11,943 nt of DNA from the NCBI GenBank assembly GCA_029266795.1, contig JAQSWE010000045.1, forward strand, positions 1 to 11,943, given 5' to 3'. The notes under the pieces were generated by a model that was not told the DNA's origin, did no database searches, and was given only the letters and a program-made list of their open reading frames with translations. Positions 6,139 to 11,302 of the stretch are shown piece after piece (position 1 is the stretch's first letter; each line of letters begins with the position of its first letter). Both the position numbers and the translations under genes were made by a program. The stretch is from Alphaproteobacteria bacterium. Its GTDB lineage: Bacteria > Pseudomonadota > Alphaproteobacteria > Micavibrionales > UBA2020.

Positions 6139-7745
6139 CACATCCTGAACACGCCAAACTGCGGATCGCCGATGGGGGCGTTCAGCGTGGCGGAGAGGGA
6201 GAGGCCCAGCACCATGCGCGTATCGGCGGGGTCGATGATGCCGTCGTCCCAGAGGCGCGCGGAGGCGTAATAAGGGTGGCCTTGGGTTTCGTACTGGTCG
6301 CGGATGGGTTTCTTGAAGGCTTCTTCTTCGGCTGCCGACCACACTTCTTTCTTGGCGGCCATCGCGTCTTTCTTCACTTGCGCGAGGACGCTCGCCGCCT
6401 GTTCGCCACCCATGACGGAGATGCGGGAATTTGGCCATGTCCAGAGGAAGCGCGGGTTATAGGCGCGGCCGCACATGCCGTAGTTGCCAGCGCCGAAACT
6501 GCCGCCGATCAGCACGGTGAATTTCGGCACTTGAGCGCAGGAAACCGCATGGACGAGTTTCGCCCCGTCCTTCGCAATGCCGCCCGCTTCGTATTTCCGG
6601 CCCACCATGAATCCGGTGATGTTCTGCAGGAAGATCAGCGGAATTTTGCGCTGGCAGCAGAGCTCCACGAAATGCGCGCCCTTGACCGCGCTTTCCGAGA
6701 ACAAAATGCCATTGTTGGCAATGATGCCGACCGGATAGCCGAACAGATGCGCGAAGCCGCAGACCAGCGTTTCGCCATACAATTTCTTGAATTCGTCGAA
6801 TTCGGAATTATCGACGATGCGGGAGATGATTTCGCGCACATCGAACGGTTTGCGGCTGTCATGCGGGATGATGCCGTAGATTTCTTTGGCGTCGTATTTC
6901 GGCGCGCGCGGGTCGCGCACGGCCAAGTCGATTTTCTTGACGCGGTTCAGGTTGCCGACGATGCGGCGCGTGATCTGCAGCGCATGACCGTCATTCTGCG
7001 CGTAATGATCCGTCACGCCCGACTGGCGGCAATGCACATCCGCGCCGCCCAGATCCTCCGCGCTCACCTCTTCCCCCGTCGCGGCCTTCACGAGCGGCGG
7101 GCCGCCCAGGAAAATCGTGCCCTGGTTTTTCACAATGATCGATTCATCCGACATCGCGGGAACATAAGCGCCGCCCGCCGTGCAGGAACCCATCACGGCG
7201 GCAATCTGCGGAATGCCGCGCGCCGACATATTGGCTTGGTTGTAAAAGATGCGCCCGAAATGTTCCTTGTCGGGGAACACTTCATCCTGCAGCGGCAGGA
7301 AGGCGCCGCCGCTATCGACCAGGTAAATGCACGGCAAATTGTTCTGTGCCGCGATTTCCTGCGCGCGCAGGTGTTTCTTGACGGTCATCGGATAATAAGT
7401 GCCGCCCTTCACCGTCGCGTCATTCGCCACGATCACGCATTCGGTGCCGGACACGCGCCCGATGCCGGAAATCATGCCGGCCGCCGGCACGACGTCTTTG
7501 TACGTGCCATAGGCCGCGAAGGCGGAGAATTCGAGGAAGGGCGAGCCGGGGTCGATGAGGTTTTTCACGCGGTCGCGGGGCAGCATCTTGCCGCGCGCGA
7601 GGTGCTTGGCGCGGGCGGTTTCGTCGCCGCCTTTCTGTATCTCCACCAGCTTGTCACGGAAATCGCCGACGACTTTTTCGGTCGCTTCAAAGTTCTTCTG
7701 GAATTCCTGCGACTGGGGCGACAGTTGCGATGCAAGCTGGGTCAT
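6138..7745 (-). CDS. liuB: Methylcrotonyl-CoA carboxylase, carboxyltransferase (beta) subunit
   Basis: This 535-residue carboxyltransferase moves carboxyl from carboxybiotin (on the LiuD alpha subunit) to 3-methylcrotonyl-CoA, giving 3-methylglutaconyl-CoA in leucine degradation. It is a standard full-length member. The N-terminal half has ARGKMLPRDRV (50-60), DSGGAFLPLQDEVFPD (144-159), the acyl-CoA site GSCTAGGAYVPAMSDE (186-201) and FLGGPPLVKAATGEEVSAED (212-231). The C-terminal half has ITGFMVGRKYEAGGIAKDGAK (376-396; positions 376-395 are the core) and GGSFGAGNYGMCGRAYNPR (414-432). The ending DDGIIDPADTRMVLGLSLSA is typical of MccB rather than propionyl-CoA carboxylase. The ATG at 7745 is chosen because CGGAGG sits six bases upstream; a GTG at 7769 would add eight residues but overlaps the promoter leader. 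It heads a four-gene operon with liuC last. The biotin subunit LiuD is not in the window. Confidence 0.95.
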   Translation of the reverse strand: MTQLASQLSPQSQEFQKNFEATEKVVGDFRDKLVEIQKGGDETARAKHLARGKMLPRDRVKNLIDPGSPFLEFSAFAAYGTYKDVVPAAGMISGIGRVSGTECVIVANDATVKGGTYYPMTVKKHLRAQEIAAQNNLPCIYLVDSGGAFLPLQDEVFPDKEHFGRIFYNQANMSARGIPQIAAVMGSCTAGGAYVPAMSDESIIVKNQGTIFLGGPPLVKAATGEEVSAEDLGGADVHCRQSGVTDHYAQNDGHALQITRRIVGNLNRVKKIDLAVRDPRAPKYDAKEIYGIIPHDSRKPFDVREIISRIVDNSEFDEFKKLYGETLVCGFAHLFGYPVGIIANNGILFSESAVKGAHFVELCCQRKIPLIFLQNITGFMVGRKYEAGGIAKDGAKLVHAVSCAQVPKFTVLIGGSFGAGNYGMCGRAYNPRFLWTWPNSRISVMGGEQAASVLAQVKKDAMAAKKEVWSAAEEEAFKKPIRDQYETQGHPYYASARLWDDGIIDPADTRMVLGLSLSATLNAPIGDPQFGVFRM

Positions 7746-7771
7746 GAATCCTCCGGTATTTGCGTTCACCG

Positions 7772-7800
7772 ACTATAGGACAACAAAAAGGGCGGCTCAA
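7772..7800 (-). promoter_or_regulatory. Sigma70-type promoter of the liu operon, overlapping a terminator
   Basis: Reading leftwards, TTGAGC (7800-7795, four of six) and TATAGT (7777-7772, five of six) are spaced by 17 bases. Transcription would start near 7765, leaving a short leader with the GGAGG of liuB. The -35 box lies at the edge of the loop and in the downstream arm of the terminator hairpin at 7787-7819. Confidence 0.62.
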
Positions 7801-7819
7801 TTGATATGAGCCGCCCTTT
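7787..7819 (-). terminator. Intrinsic terminator after the second four-helix membrane gene
   Basis: A perfect 13-bp stem, AAAGGGCGGCTCA (7787-7799) against TGAGCCGCCCTTT (7807-7819), encloses a 7-base loop. On the minus strand it is followed by TTTTTGTTG, a proper U-tract. It stands 21 bases after the stop at 7841 and separates that gene from the liu operon. Confidence 0.9.
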
Positions 7820-7840
7820 ATTTGTATGGAAAACGAAAGA

Positions 7841-8554
7841 TCAGAGGTTCAGCGCGCGCTTCCATGCCGGTTTGCGCGCGGTTTCGTCATTCGCCACTTC
7901 CGCCCCCTTCACCGCCTTGTCAAAGGCAAGACCGGGTGCGGGTGCATGGTTGAGTTTTGACGGCGCAAGATCATTCGCAGGTGCGAGCGCAGCACCCAGC
8001 GTATCGCGTTCGGCATACATGGCCGCCACGCCGTCGAGCCTTTCAAGGCTGCGGGCCCCCGCGCGTGTCGAGGCGTTCACCAGCGCGCCCCCGCCCCATG
8101 CCATGACGGCGAGGAAGCGCAGCGGTTCTGTCACGATCGCCGCGGGTGGAAACAAAAGCCCCGTCGCCAGCAGCCCGATATTCGCGAACAAGCCGATGCT
8201 CGATACGCGGTCGGCAGTTTTGTTGAGTTTCATCAGGCGCGATGCCTTCGCCGCCAGATTGCCGACGAAGCTGTCATCGCCGACAGTTTTCTGCACCTTG
8301 TCCATTTCGCGCGCATTCGCATAGTGGCTGACGGCATATGCGCCAGCGATAATGGCGCCCGCGCTGCCCAGCACGCTGACCACCGTCGCCGTGACAACGG
8401 GGAGCAGCGCAGCGCCAGCTACCGTCGCCAGCACGGCCCCAGCGAACCATTTCAGCGAAGACTTCATGCTGTCACGGCTGCGACGCGCATCGCGCGCGGC
8501 CTGCGCGGCGACCTCCTCCTGATGCGGTTTCGAGAGGATCAGGCGGTCGGTCAT
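7841..8554 (-). CDS. Hypothetical four-helix membrane protein (second of a tandem pair)
   Basis: This 237-residue protein is unrecognised. A basic, coiled N-terminus (QEEVAAQAARDARRSRDSMKSS, residues 12-33; core 14-32) is followed by hydrophobic segments at about 35-53 and 55-78, a polar linker with DDSFVGNLAAKASRLM (93-108), two more hydrophobic segments at about 117-136 and 137-160, and an alanine-rich soluble tail of ~75 residues ending KPAWKRALNL. The upstream gene (8761-9492) has the same order of segments, and its linker reads NSDFVPKLKQKAGKAM, so they are probably old tandem duplicates. The ATG at 8554 has GGAGAT upstream and overlaps (ATGA) the stop of a possible 39-codon leader reading frame. 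A strong terminator-like hairpin lies 34 bases upstream of the start, which suggests attenuation. Confidence 0.8.
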   Translation of the reverse strand: MTDRLILSKPHQEEVAAQAARDARRSRDSMKSSLKWFAGAVLATVAGAALLPVVTATVVSVLGSAGAIIAGAYAVSHYANAREMDKVQKTVGDDSFVGNLAAKASRLMKLNKTADRVSSIGLFANIGLLATGLLFPPAAIVTEPLRFLAVMAWGGGALVNASTRAGARSLERLDGVAAMYAERDTLGAALAPANDLAPSKLNHAPAPGLAFDKAVKGAEVANDETARKPAWKRALNL

Positions 8555-8670
8555 TCATATCTCCATGCAGGGGTTAAAAAAACAAAACCCGCGCAAACAA
8601 TTGCGCGGGGCATCACGAAATCTGTGCTGTTGGCGGGGCGGTGGTCTGGGCCTTTGCGGGTCCGGATCAT
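8551..8670 (-). CDS. Possible 39-codon leader peptide running through an intrinsic terminator (speculative)
   Basis: An ATG at 8670 opens a 39-codon frame that crosses the terminator-like hairpin at 8588-8609 and ends in a TGA (8553-8551) overlapping the ATG of the four-helix gene as ATGA. The peptide begins MIRTRKGPDHRP and ends LTPAWRYE. Only GGACAG is visible just upstream of the ATG, a weak ribosome-binding site. The frame continues back to 8733, so the real start is not certain. If translated, ribosomes would melt the hairpin and deliver translation to the next start, coupling expression to leader translation. There is no run of one regulatory codon as in classical amino-acid attenuators. 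It may equally be chance. Confidence 0.25.
   Translation of the reverse strand: MIRTRKGPDHRPANSTDFVMPRAIVCAGFVFLTPAWRYE
8588..8609 (-). terminator. Intrinsic terminator or attenuator upstream of the second four-helix gene
   Basis: A perfect 9-bp GC-rich stem, CCCGCGCAA (8588-8596) with TTGCGCGGG (8601-8609), has a 4-base loop and is followed on the minus strand by TTTTGTTTTTTT. This is the best-formed terminator in the window, yet it stands only 34 bases before a start codon and 150 bases after the previous gene's stop. It therefore either ends a small RNA or acts as an attenuator of the gene at 8554. Confidence 0.8.
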
Positions 8671-8704
8671 CTGTCCAATCTTTAACGTGTTAAGAACTAA
8701 TTCA

Positions 8705-8733
8705 AGACTAGAACAGCCCGCCTCTGATGTCAA
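8705..8733 (-). promoter_or_regulatory. Candidate promoter for the leader region / second four-helix gene
   Basis: A perfect TTGACA (8733-8728) lies in the loop of the hairpin at 8712-8745. After 17 bases comes TAGTCT (8710-8705, three of six matches). A start near 8698 would give a 5' region of about 145 bases before the gene at 8554, containing the terminator at 8588-8609. The -10 is weak. Confidence 0.4.
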
Positions 8734-8745
8734 AGGCGGGCTGTT
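8712..8745 (-). terminator. Strong hairpin after the first four-helix membrane gene
   Basis: A perfect 12-bp stem, AACAGCCCGCCT (8712-8723) with AGGCGGGCTGTT (8734-8745), has a 10-base loop and lies 15 bases after the stop of the gene at 8761. On the minus strand it is followed by CTAGTCTTG rather than a U-run, so termination may be partial. Read the other way, only TAATAA follows the stem. Confidence 0.6.
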
Positions 8746-8760
8746 AATAACTTGAATTGC

Positions 8761-9492
8761 TTAGGGTTTCGGCGCTGCCGGCGCTGCGGCCTTGGGTGCA
8801 GGCCGTTGCGCCTCTTCCTTCGGCTGGCGGCGGCTGAAAATGCTGAAAATCGATTTCGGCGAGGCCGCCGGCAGCGCCAAGTGCGCGGGGATCGCGGGCT
8901 GTGCTGCGGGCGGCAGGATGTCTTCGGCGGGGCGGATCACGCCTTCCGCCACCTGACGGTCATAGACCAGCTTCGCGGTCGGCTTGGTGCCGGTCGCGGT
9001 GCCGGTTGCGAATTCGGATGCGCCCCATGCCGCGAACATCGTGGTGACCGCGAGCGGATAGACAATCGCGGCCAGCGGCGCGAGCACCGGAATGGCGGGC
9101 GCGACAATCGCGCCGATGACGGTGAAGAAAGCGATATTGCTGATCTTGTTCAGCTTGGCCGCGCGCTCCATCGCTTTGCCCGCTTTTTGCTTCAGCTTCG
9201 GCACGAAATCGCTATTGCTCGCGTCTTTCTTGACGCCATGCAGCGCCAGCGCGCGCGACGCGTTGGAGACGAGGCGGAATGCGTTGACGCCCACCACGAC
9301 CGCAGCGACGAAAGAAGGAATGGCGACAACCGCGACAGGCAGGAAAGCATGGGCCGCGATAAAGCCCACCACGCCCGCACCCATCCACAGCGCGCGGCGC
9401 TGCGCGCTTTTCTTGTTGTCTTGATGCTGGGCGGGCAGTTGTTCCAGCACCGCTTTTTGGGTGTTGGCAGAAAGCGCGTCGGATGAAGCCAT
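8761..9492 (-). CDS. Hypothetical four-helix membrane protein (first of a tandem pair)
   Basis: This 243-residue protein is unrecognised. The N-terminus is polar (1-33, with DNKKSAQRR). Hydrophobic segments lie at about 35-53, 54-73, 118-137 and 138-157. The linker between the two hairpins contains NSDFVPKLKQKAGKAM (93-108), matching DDSFVGNLAAKASRLM in the gene downstream. The C-terminal ~85 residues are soluble, carry a basic patch (FSIFSRRQPKEE) and finish in an alanine- and proline-rich tail, probably disordered. The ATG at 9492 has GGGGGA eight bases upstream and follows the 69-residue gene by 36 bases, so the two are probably one transcript from the promoter at 9794-9820, ending at the hairpin 8712-8745. 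The role is unknown; the layout suits a small inner-membrane scaffold, but that is only a guess. Confidence 0.8.
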   Translation of the reverse strand: MASSDALSANTQKAVLEQLPAQHQDNKKSAQRRALWMGAGVVGFIAAHAFLPVAVVAIPSFVAAVVVGVNAFRLVSNASRALALHGVKKDASNSDFVPKLKQKAGKAMERAAKLNKISNIAFFTVIGAIVAPAIPVLAPLAAIVYPLAVTTMFAAWGASEFATGTATGTKPTAKLVYDRQVAEGVIRPAEDILPPAAQPAIPAHLALPAASPKSIFSIFSRRQPKEEAQRPAPKAAAPAAPKP

Positions 9493-9528
9493 GAGAGTAT
9501 CCCCCGTAACAGGTTTACTGTTGAGGCC

Positions 9529-9738
9529 TCAGGCGTTCTTTTTGTCTTCCCAAGGCGCGATAAAGTTAAGGTCGGGCTTTCCCTTCGCCTTGTCAAGCTT
9601 GGGCAGCTCCATGGGATCGTTGGCCGCCACCAGCGCGAGCGCAGAGGGCGCGGGCGAGTCAGGCGTAATGTCATAGCCCACCGACTGTTCGAGGGCCTTT
9701 TTCACTTCACGTTCATTACCGAATAATTTCCACAACAT
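9529..9738 (-). CDS. Small hypothetical protein (69 residues)
   Basis: This short, soluble, acidic-to-neutral protein starts MLWKLFGNEREVKKALEQSV, a likely amphipathic helix, followed by a loop rich in proline and alanine and ending NFIAPWEDKKNA. I see no known motif. The ATG at 9738 is preferred over upstream in-frame starts because GGGGAGGG stands seven bases before it, and the longer version would translate the DnaA box and operator-like region. It is the first gene of a two-gene unit with the four-helix membrane protein at 8761-9492, and a partnership with that protein is plausible. Confidence 0.65.
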   Translation of the reverse strand: MLWKLFGNEREVKKALEQSVGYDITPDSPAPSALALVAANDPMELPKLDKAKGKPDLNFIAPWEDKKNA

Positions 9739-9759
9739 TGTTTGTCCCTCCCCTGGGTT

Positions 9760-9775
9760 CATACCGGTCAGTATG
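9760..9775. promoter_or_regulatory. Operator-like inverted repeat in the leader of the 9738 operon
   Basis: CATAC (9760-9764) and GTATG (9771-9775) flank CGGTCA; the inner bases are partly symmetric too (ATACCGGTCAGTAT). The size and pattern resemble sites bound by TetR-type repressors, but no regulator gene is nearby and the repeat may be chance. It lies just downstream of the predicted transcription start. Confidence 0.3.
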
Positions 9776-9782
9776 TGGATAA
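9774..9782 (-). promoter_or_regulatory. Perfect DnaA-box sequence
   Basis: TTATCCACA on the minus strand equals the DnaA-box consensus TTATNCACA. It falls within the first 15 bases of the predicted transcript from the promoter at 9794-9820, where bound DnaA could block initiation. A single box is too little to suggest a replication origin. Confidence 0.4.
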
Positions 9783-9793
9783 CTGAGCGGCAA

Positions 9794-9820
9794 ATTATAC
9801 CCAAATCCGGAAAATGTCAA
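9794..9820 (-). promoter_or_regulatory. Promoter with two perfect consensus hexamers but a 15-base spacer
   Basis: TTGACA (9820-9815) and TATAAT (9799-9794) both match the sigma70 consensus exactly but are only 15 bases apart instead of 17. It points at the 69-residue gene. Such a short spacer normally weakens a promoter, so it may need an activator or a shifted -35 (TTTGAC, 16 bases). Confidence 0.6.
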
Positions 9821-9877
9821 ATGATGCCAAAGGCTTGATGCTAATGGTTATCAGTTGCTCAAGATTTACATGGAAAA

Positions 9878-10330
9878 TCAGGGAGAAGGCGGTCTTTTCC
9901 GTAACTTGAATTTTTCGACTTCGTCCGGCTTTTTGATTCGGGAAAAGTTCTTTTCGAACGCATCGCGCAGTTTTTGCGACTCGTGGCGGTCCAGCGTATC
10001 CACCGTCACCTGATCGACCTCGCGCTTGTGGCCGCGCATCATGGTGTCTATGGACGCCCCCTTGGACAACAAAAAGGCGACAAGGTCATTATCCTGCGAC
10101 TTGGCGGCATAGAGCAGGGCTTCGGACGAAGCGGCGTTGACGTTCGCCCCCTTCTCCACCAGCAGCTTCACGATGGGGGCATTGCCCATCAGGCTGGCGG
10201 TGCGCAAGGCTAGGTCGTCCTCGAAATGCACATTCGCGCCGGCCTCCAGCGCCTCGTTGACGATATTGATCATGCCCGTCGCAGCGCCGGTCACGAGCTG
10301 GTAGCCCAGTTCTGGATTGTCTTCCGACAT
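9878..10330 (-). CDS. Ankyrin-repeat protein
   Basis: This 150-residue cytoplasmic protein is built from about three ankyrin repeats: residues 12-36 (GAATGMINIVNEALEAGANV), 39-66 (LALRTASLMGNAPIVKLLVE, then KGANVN) and 68-96 (SSEALLYAAKSQDNDLVAFL, then LSKGASID). The repeats show the usual A...G....V..LL..GA.V pattern. The C-terminal 50 residues are charged and helical, without a repeat, and end in a basic tail (KLRKRPPSP). Ankyrin repeats bind partner proteins; no catalytic domain is attached, so this is an adaptor or inhibitor of unknown target. The ATG at 10330 follows AAAGGA at good spacing and a strong promoter at 10352-10379. It is transcribed alone, diverging from the pirin gene. Confidence 0.88.
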   Translation of the reverse strand: MSEDNPELGYQLVTGAATGMINIVNEALEAGANVHFEDDLALRTASLMGNAPIVKLLVEKGANVNAASSEALLYAAKSQDNDLVAFLLSKGASIDTMMRGHKREVDQVTVDTLDRHESQKLRDAFEKNFSRIKKPDEVEKFKLRKRPPSP

Positions 10331-10351
10331 GGTTTTTCCTTTGGATAAGGC

Positions 10352-10379
10352 ATCATAGCGGGCATGGGGCGGATGGCAA
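10352..10379 (-). promoter_or_regulatory. Sigma70-type promoter of the ankyrin-repeat gene
   Basis: Reading leftwards, TTGCCA (10379-10374) and TATGAT (10357-10352) each match the consensus at five of six positions and are 16 bases apart. The start of transcription would be near 10345, about 15 bases before the ATG at 10330, leaving room for the AAAGGA ribosome-binding site. Confidence 0.65.
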
Positions 10380-10400
10380 GATTGAATATTTGCAGGCGGG

Positions 10401-10430
10401 TTGCCCTGCGGCGGTGCAAAAAACTATACT
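10401..10430 (+). promoter_or_regulatory. Leaderless-type promoter of the pirin gene
   Basis: TTGCCC (10401-10406, four of six) and TATACT (10425-10430, five of six) are 18 bases apart. The -10 ends only five bases before the ATG at 10436, so transcription should start on or within a base or two of the A of the start codon. No Shine-Dalgarno sequence exists. Confidence 0.6.
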
Positions 10431-10435
10431 GAGTC

Positions 10436-11302
10436 ATGACCCAGATCGACCTCACCATTCCCCCGCGCGAAGCCGATATCGGCGGGCTCCATGTGCGCCG
10501 CATCCTGCCCTATGTGAAGCGGCGGATGGTCGGGCCTTTCGTGTTTCTCGACCATATGGGCCCCGCGCATTTCAATGCACATCAGGGCATCGATGTCGCG
10601 CCGCATCCGCATATCGGCCTTGCGACCGTGACCTATCTTTTCGAGGGCGAGATTTTCCACCGCGACACGCTGGGCAGCGCGCAGGCGATCACCCCCGGCG
10701 CGGTCAACTGGATGACCGCAGGGCGCGGCATCGCGCATTCGGAACGCACAACGCCTGCCGAAAAATCGCGCCCCCATGACGCGCATGGCTTGCAAAGCTG
10801 GGTTGCGCTGCCGAAGGAGTTCGAGGAATCCGCGCCCGAATTTTTCCATCATGGCGCGGAGACGCTGCCGGAATTCAATCATGGCGGCGCGACGGTGCGC
10901 ATCATCGCGGGCCGCGCCTTCGGCCATGAAGCGCCCGTGAAAATCCACAGCCCGCTCTTCTATGCCGCCGCGACGATGCCCGCCGGCAGTTCGATCCGGC
11001 TGGAGGCGGAATACGCCGAACGGGCGCTGTATCTGGTGAAGGGCGGTTTGCGCATTGGCGACGACCGCGTGACGGCCGCCACCATGCCCGTCTTCGCCAG
11101 CGGCGATACGGTCGCAATCGAAGCGGAACAGGATTCCACCGTCATGCTGCTGGGCGGAGAACCGTTGCCGGAGCCCCGCTATATCGACTGGAATTTCGTC
11201 TCCAGCTCGAAAGAACGGTTATTGCAGGCGCGCGATGACTGGCGCCACCAGCGCTTCGGAAAAATTCCAGGCGACGATAAAGACTTCGTGCCTCTGCCTT
11301 AG
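10436..11302 (+). CDS. Pirin family protein (bicupin)
   Basis: This 288-residue protein is a full-length pirin. The N-terminal cupin has GPFVFLDHMGP (33-43), APHPHIGLATVTYLFEGEI (55-73) and GRGIAHSE (97-104). The metal ligands expected for the family are present: His57, His59, His101 and Glu103. The C-terminal cupin includes HDAHGLQSWVALP (113-125), IIAGRAFG (156-163) and a late ALYLVKGGL segment. Bacterial pirins of this type bind iron or another divalent metal; some degrade quercetin and others modulate enzymes such as pyruvate dehydrogenase, so the exact role is open. It has no signal peptide and is cytoplasmic. It is a single gene, divergent from the ankyrin gene, with a leaderless-type start; its TAG interlocks with the TAA of the convergent gene at 11299. 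Confidence 0.93.
   Translation: MTQIDLTIPPREADIGGLHVRRILPYVKRRMVGPFVFLDHMGPAHFNAHQGIDVAPHPHIGLATVTYLFEGEIFHRDTLGSAQAITPGAVNWMTAGRGIAHSERTTPAEKSRPHDAHGLQSWVALPKEFEESAPEFFHHGAETLPEFNHGGATVRIIAGRAFGHEAPVKIHSPLFYAAATMPAGSSIRLEAEYAERALYLVKGGLRIGDDRVTAATMPVFASGDTVAIEAEQDSTVMLLGGEPLPEPRYIDWNFVSSSKERLLQARDDWRHQRFGKIPGDDKDFVPLP

Noticed and set aside
6276..7778. A 500-codon open frame on the plus strand opposite liuB
   Set aside because: It mirrors liuB in a GC-rich genome, its protein is an arginine- and histidine-rich mixture without any domain, and liuB is an unmistakable enzyme.
8682..8693. TTAACGTGTTAA palindrome considered as a CtrA site
   Set aside because: CtrA sites have TTAA halves spaced by seven bases; here the gap is four. 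It may be chance in an AT-rich spacer.
8752..9486. A 244-codon open frame on the plus strand opposite the first four-helix gene
   Set aside because: Arginine-rich shadow; the minus frame has clear hydrophobic helices, a ribosome-binding site and a paralogue.
9774..9782. DnaA box as evidence of a replication origin
   Set aside because: I saw only one box, with no AT-rich unwinding region and no typical origin genes nearby.
9825..9842. Repeated TGATGC after the ankyrin gene, considered as a terminator
   Set aside because: The copies are direct, not inverted, so no stem forms and no U-tract follows.
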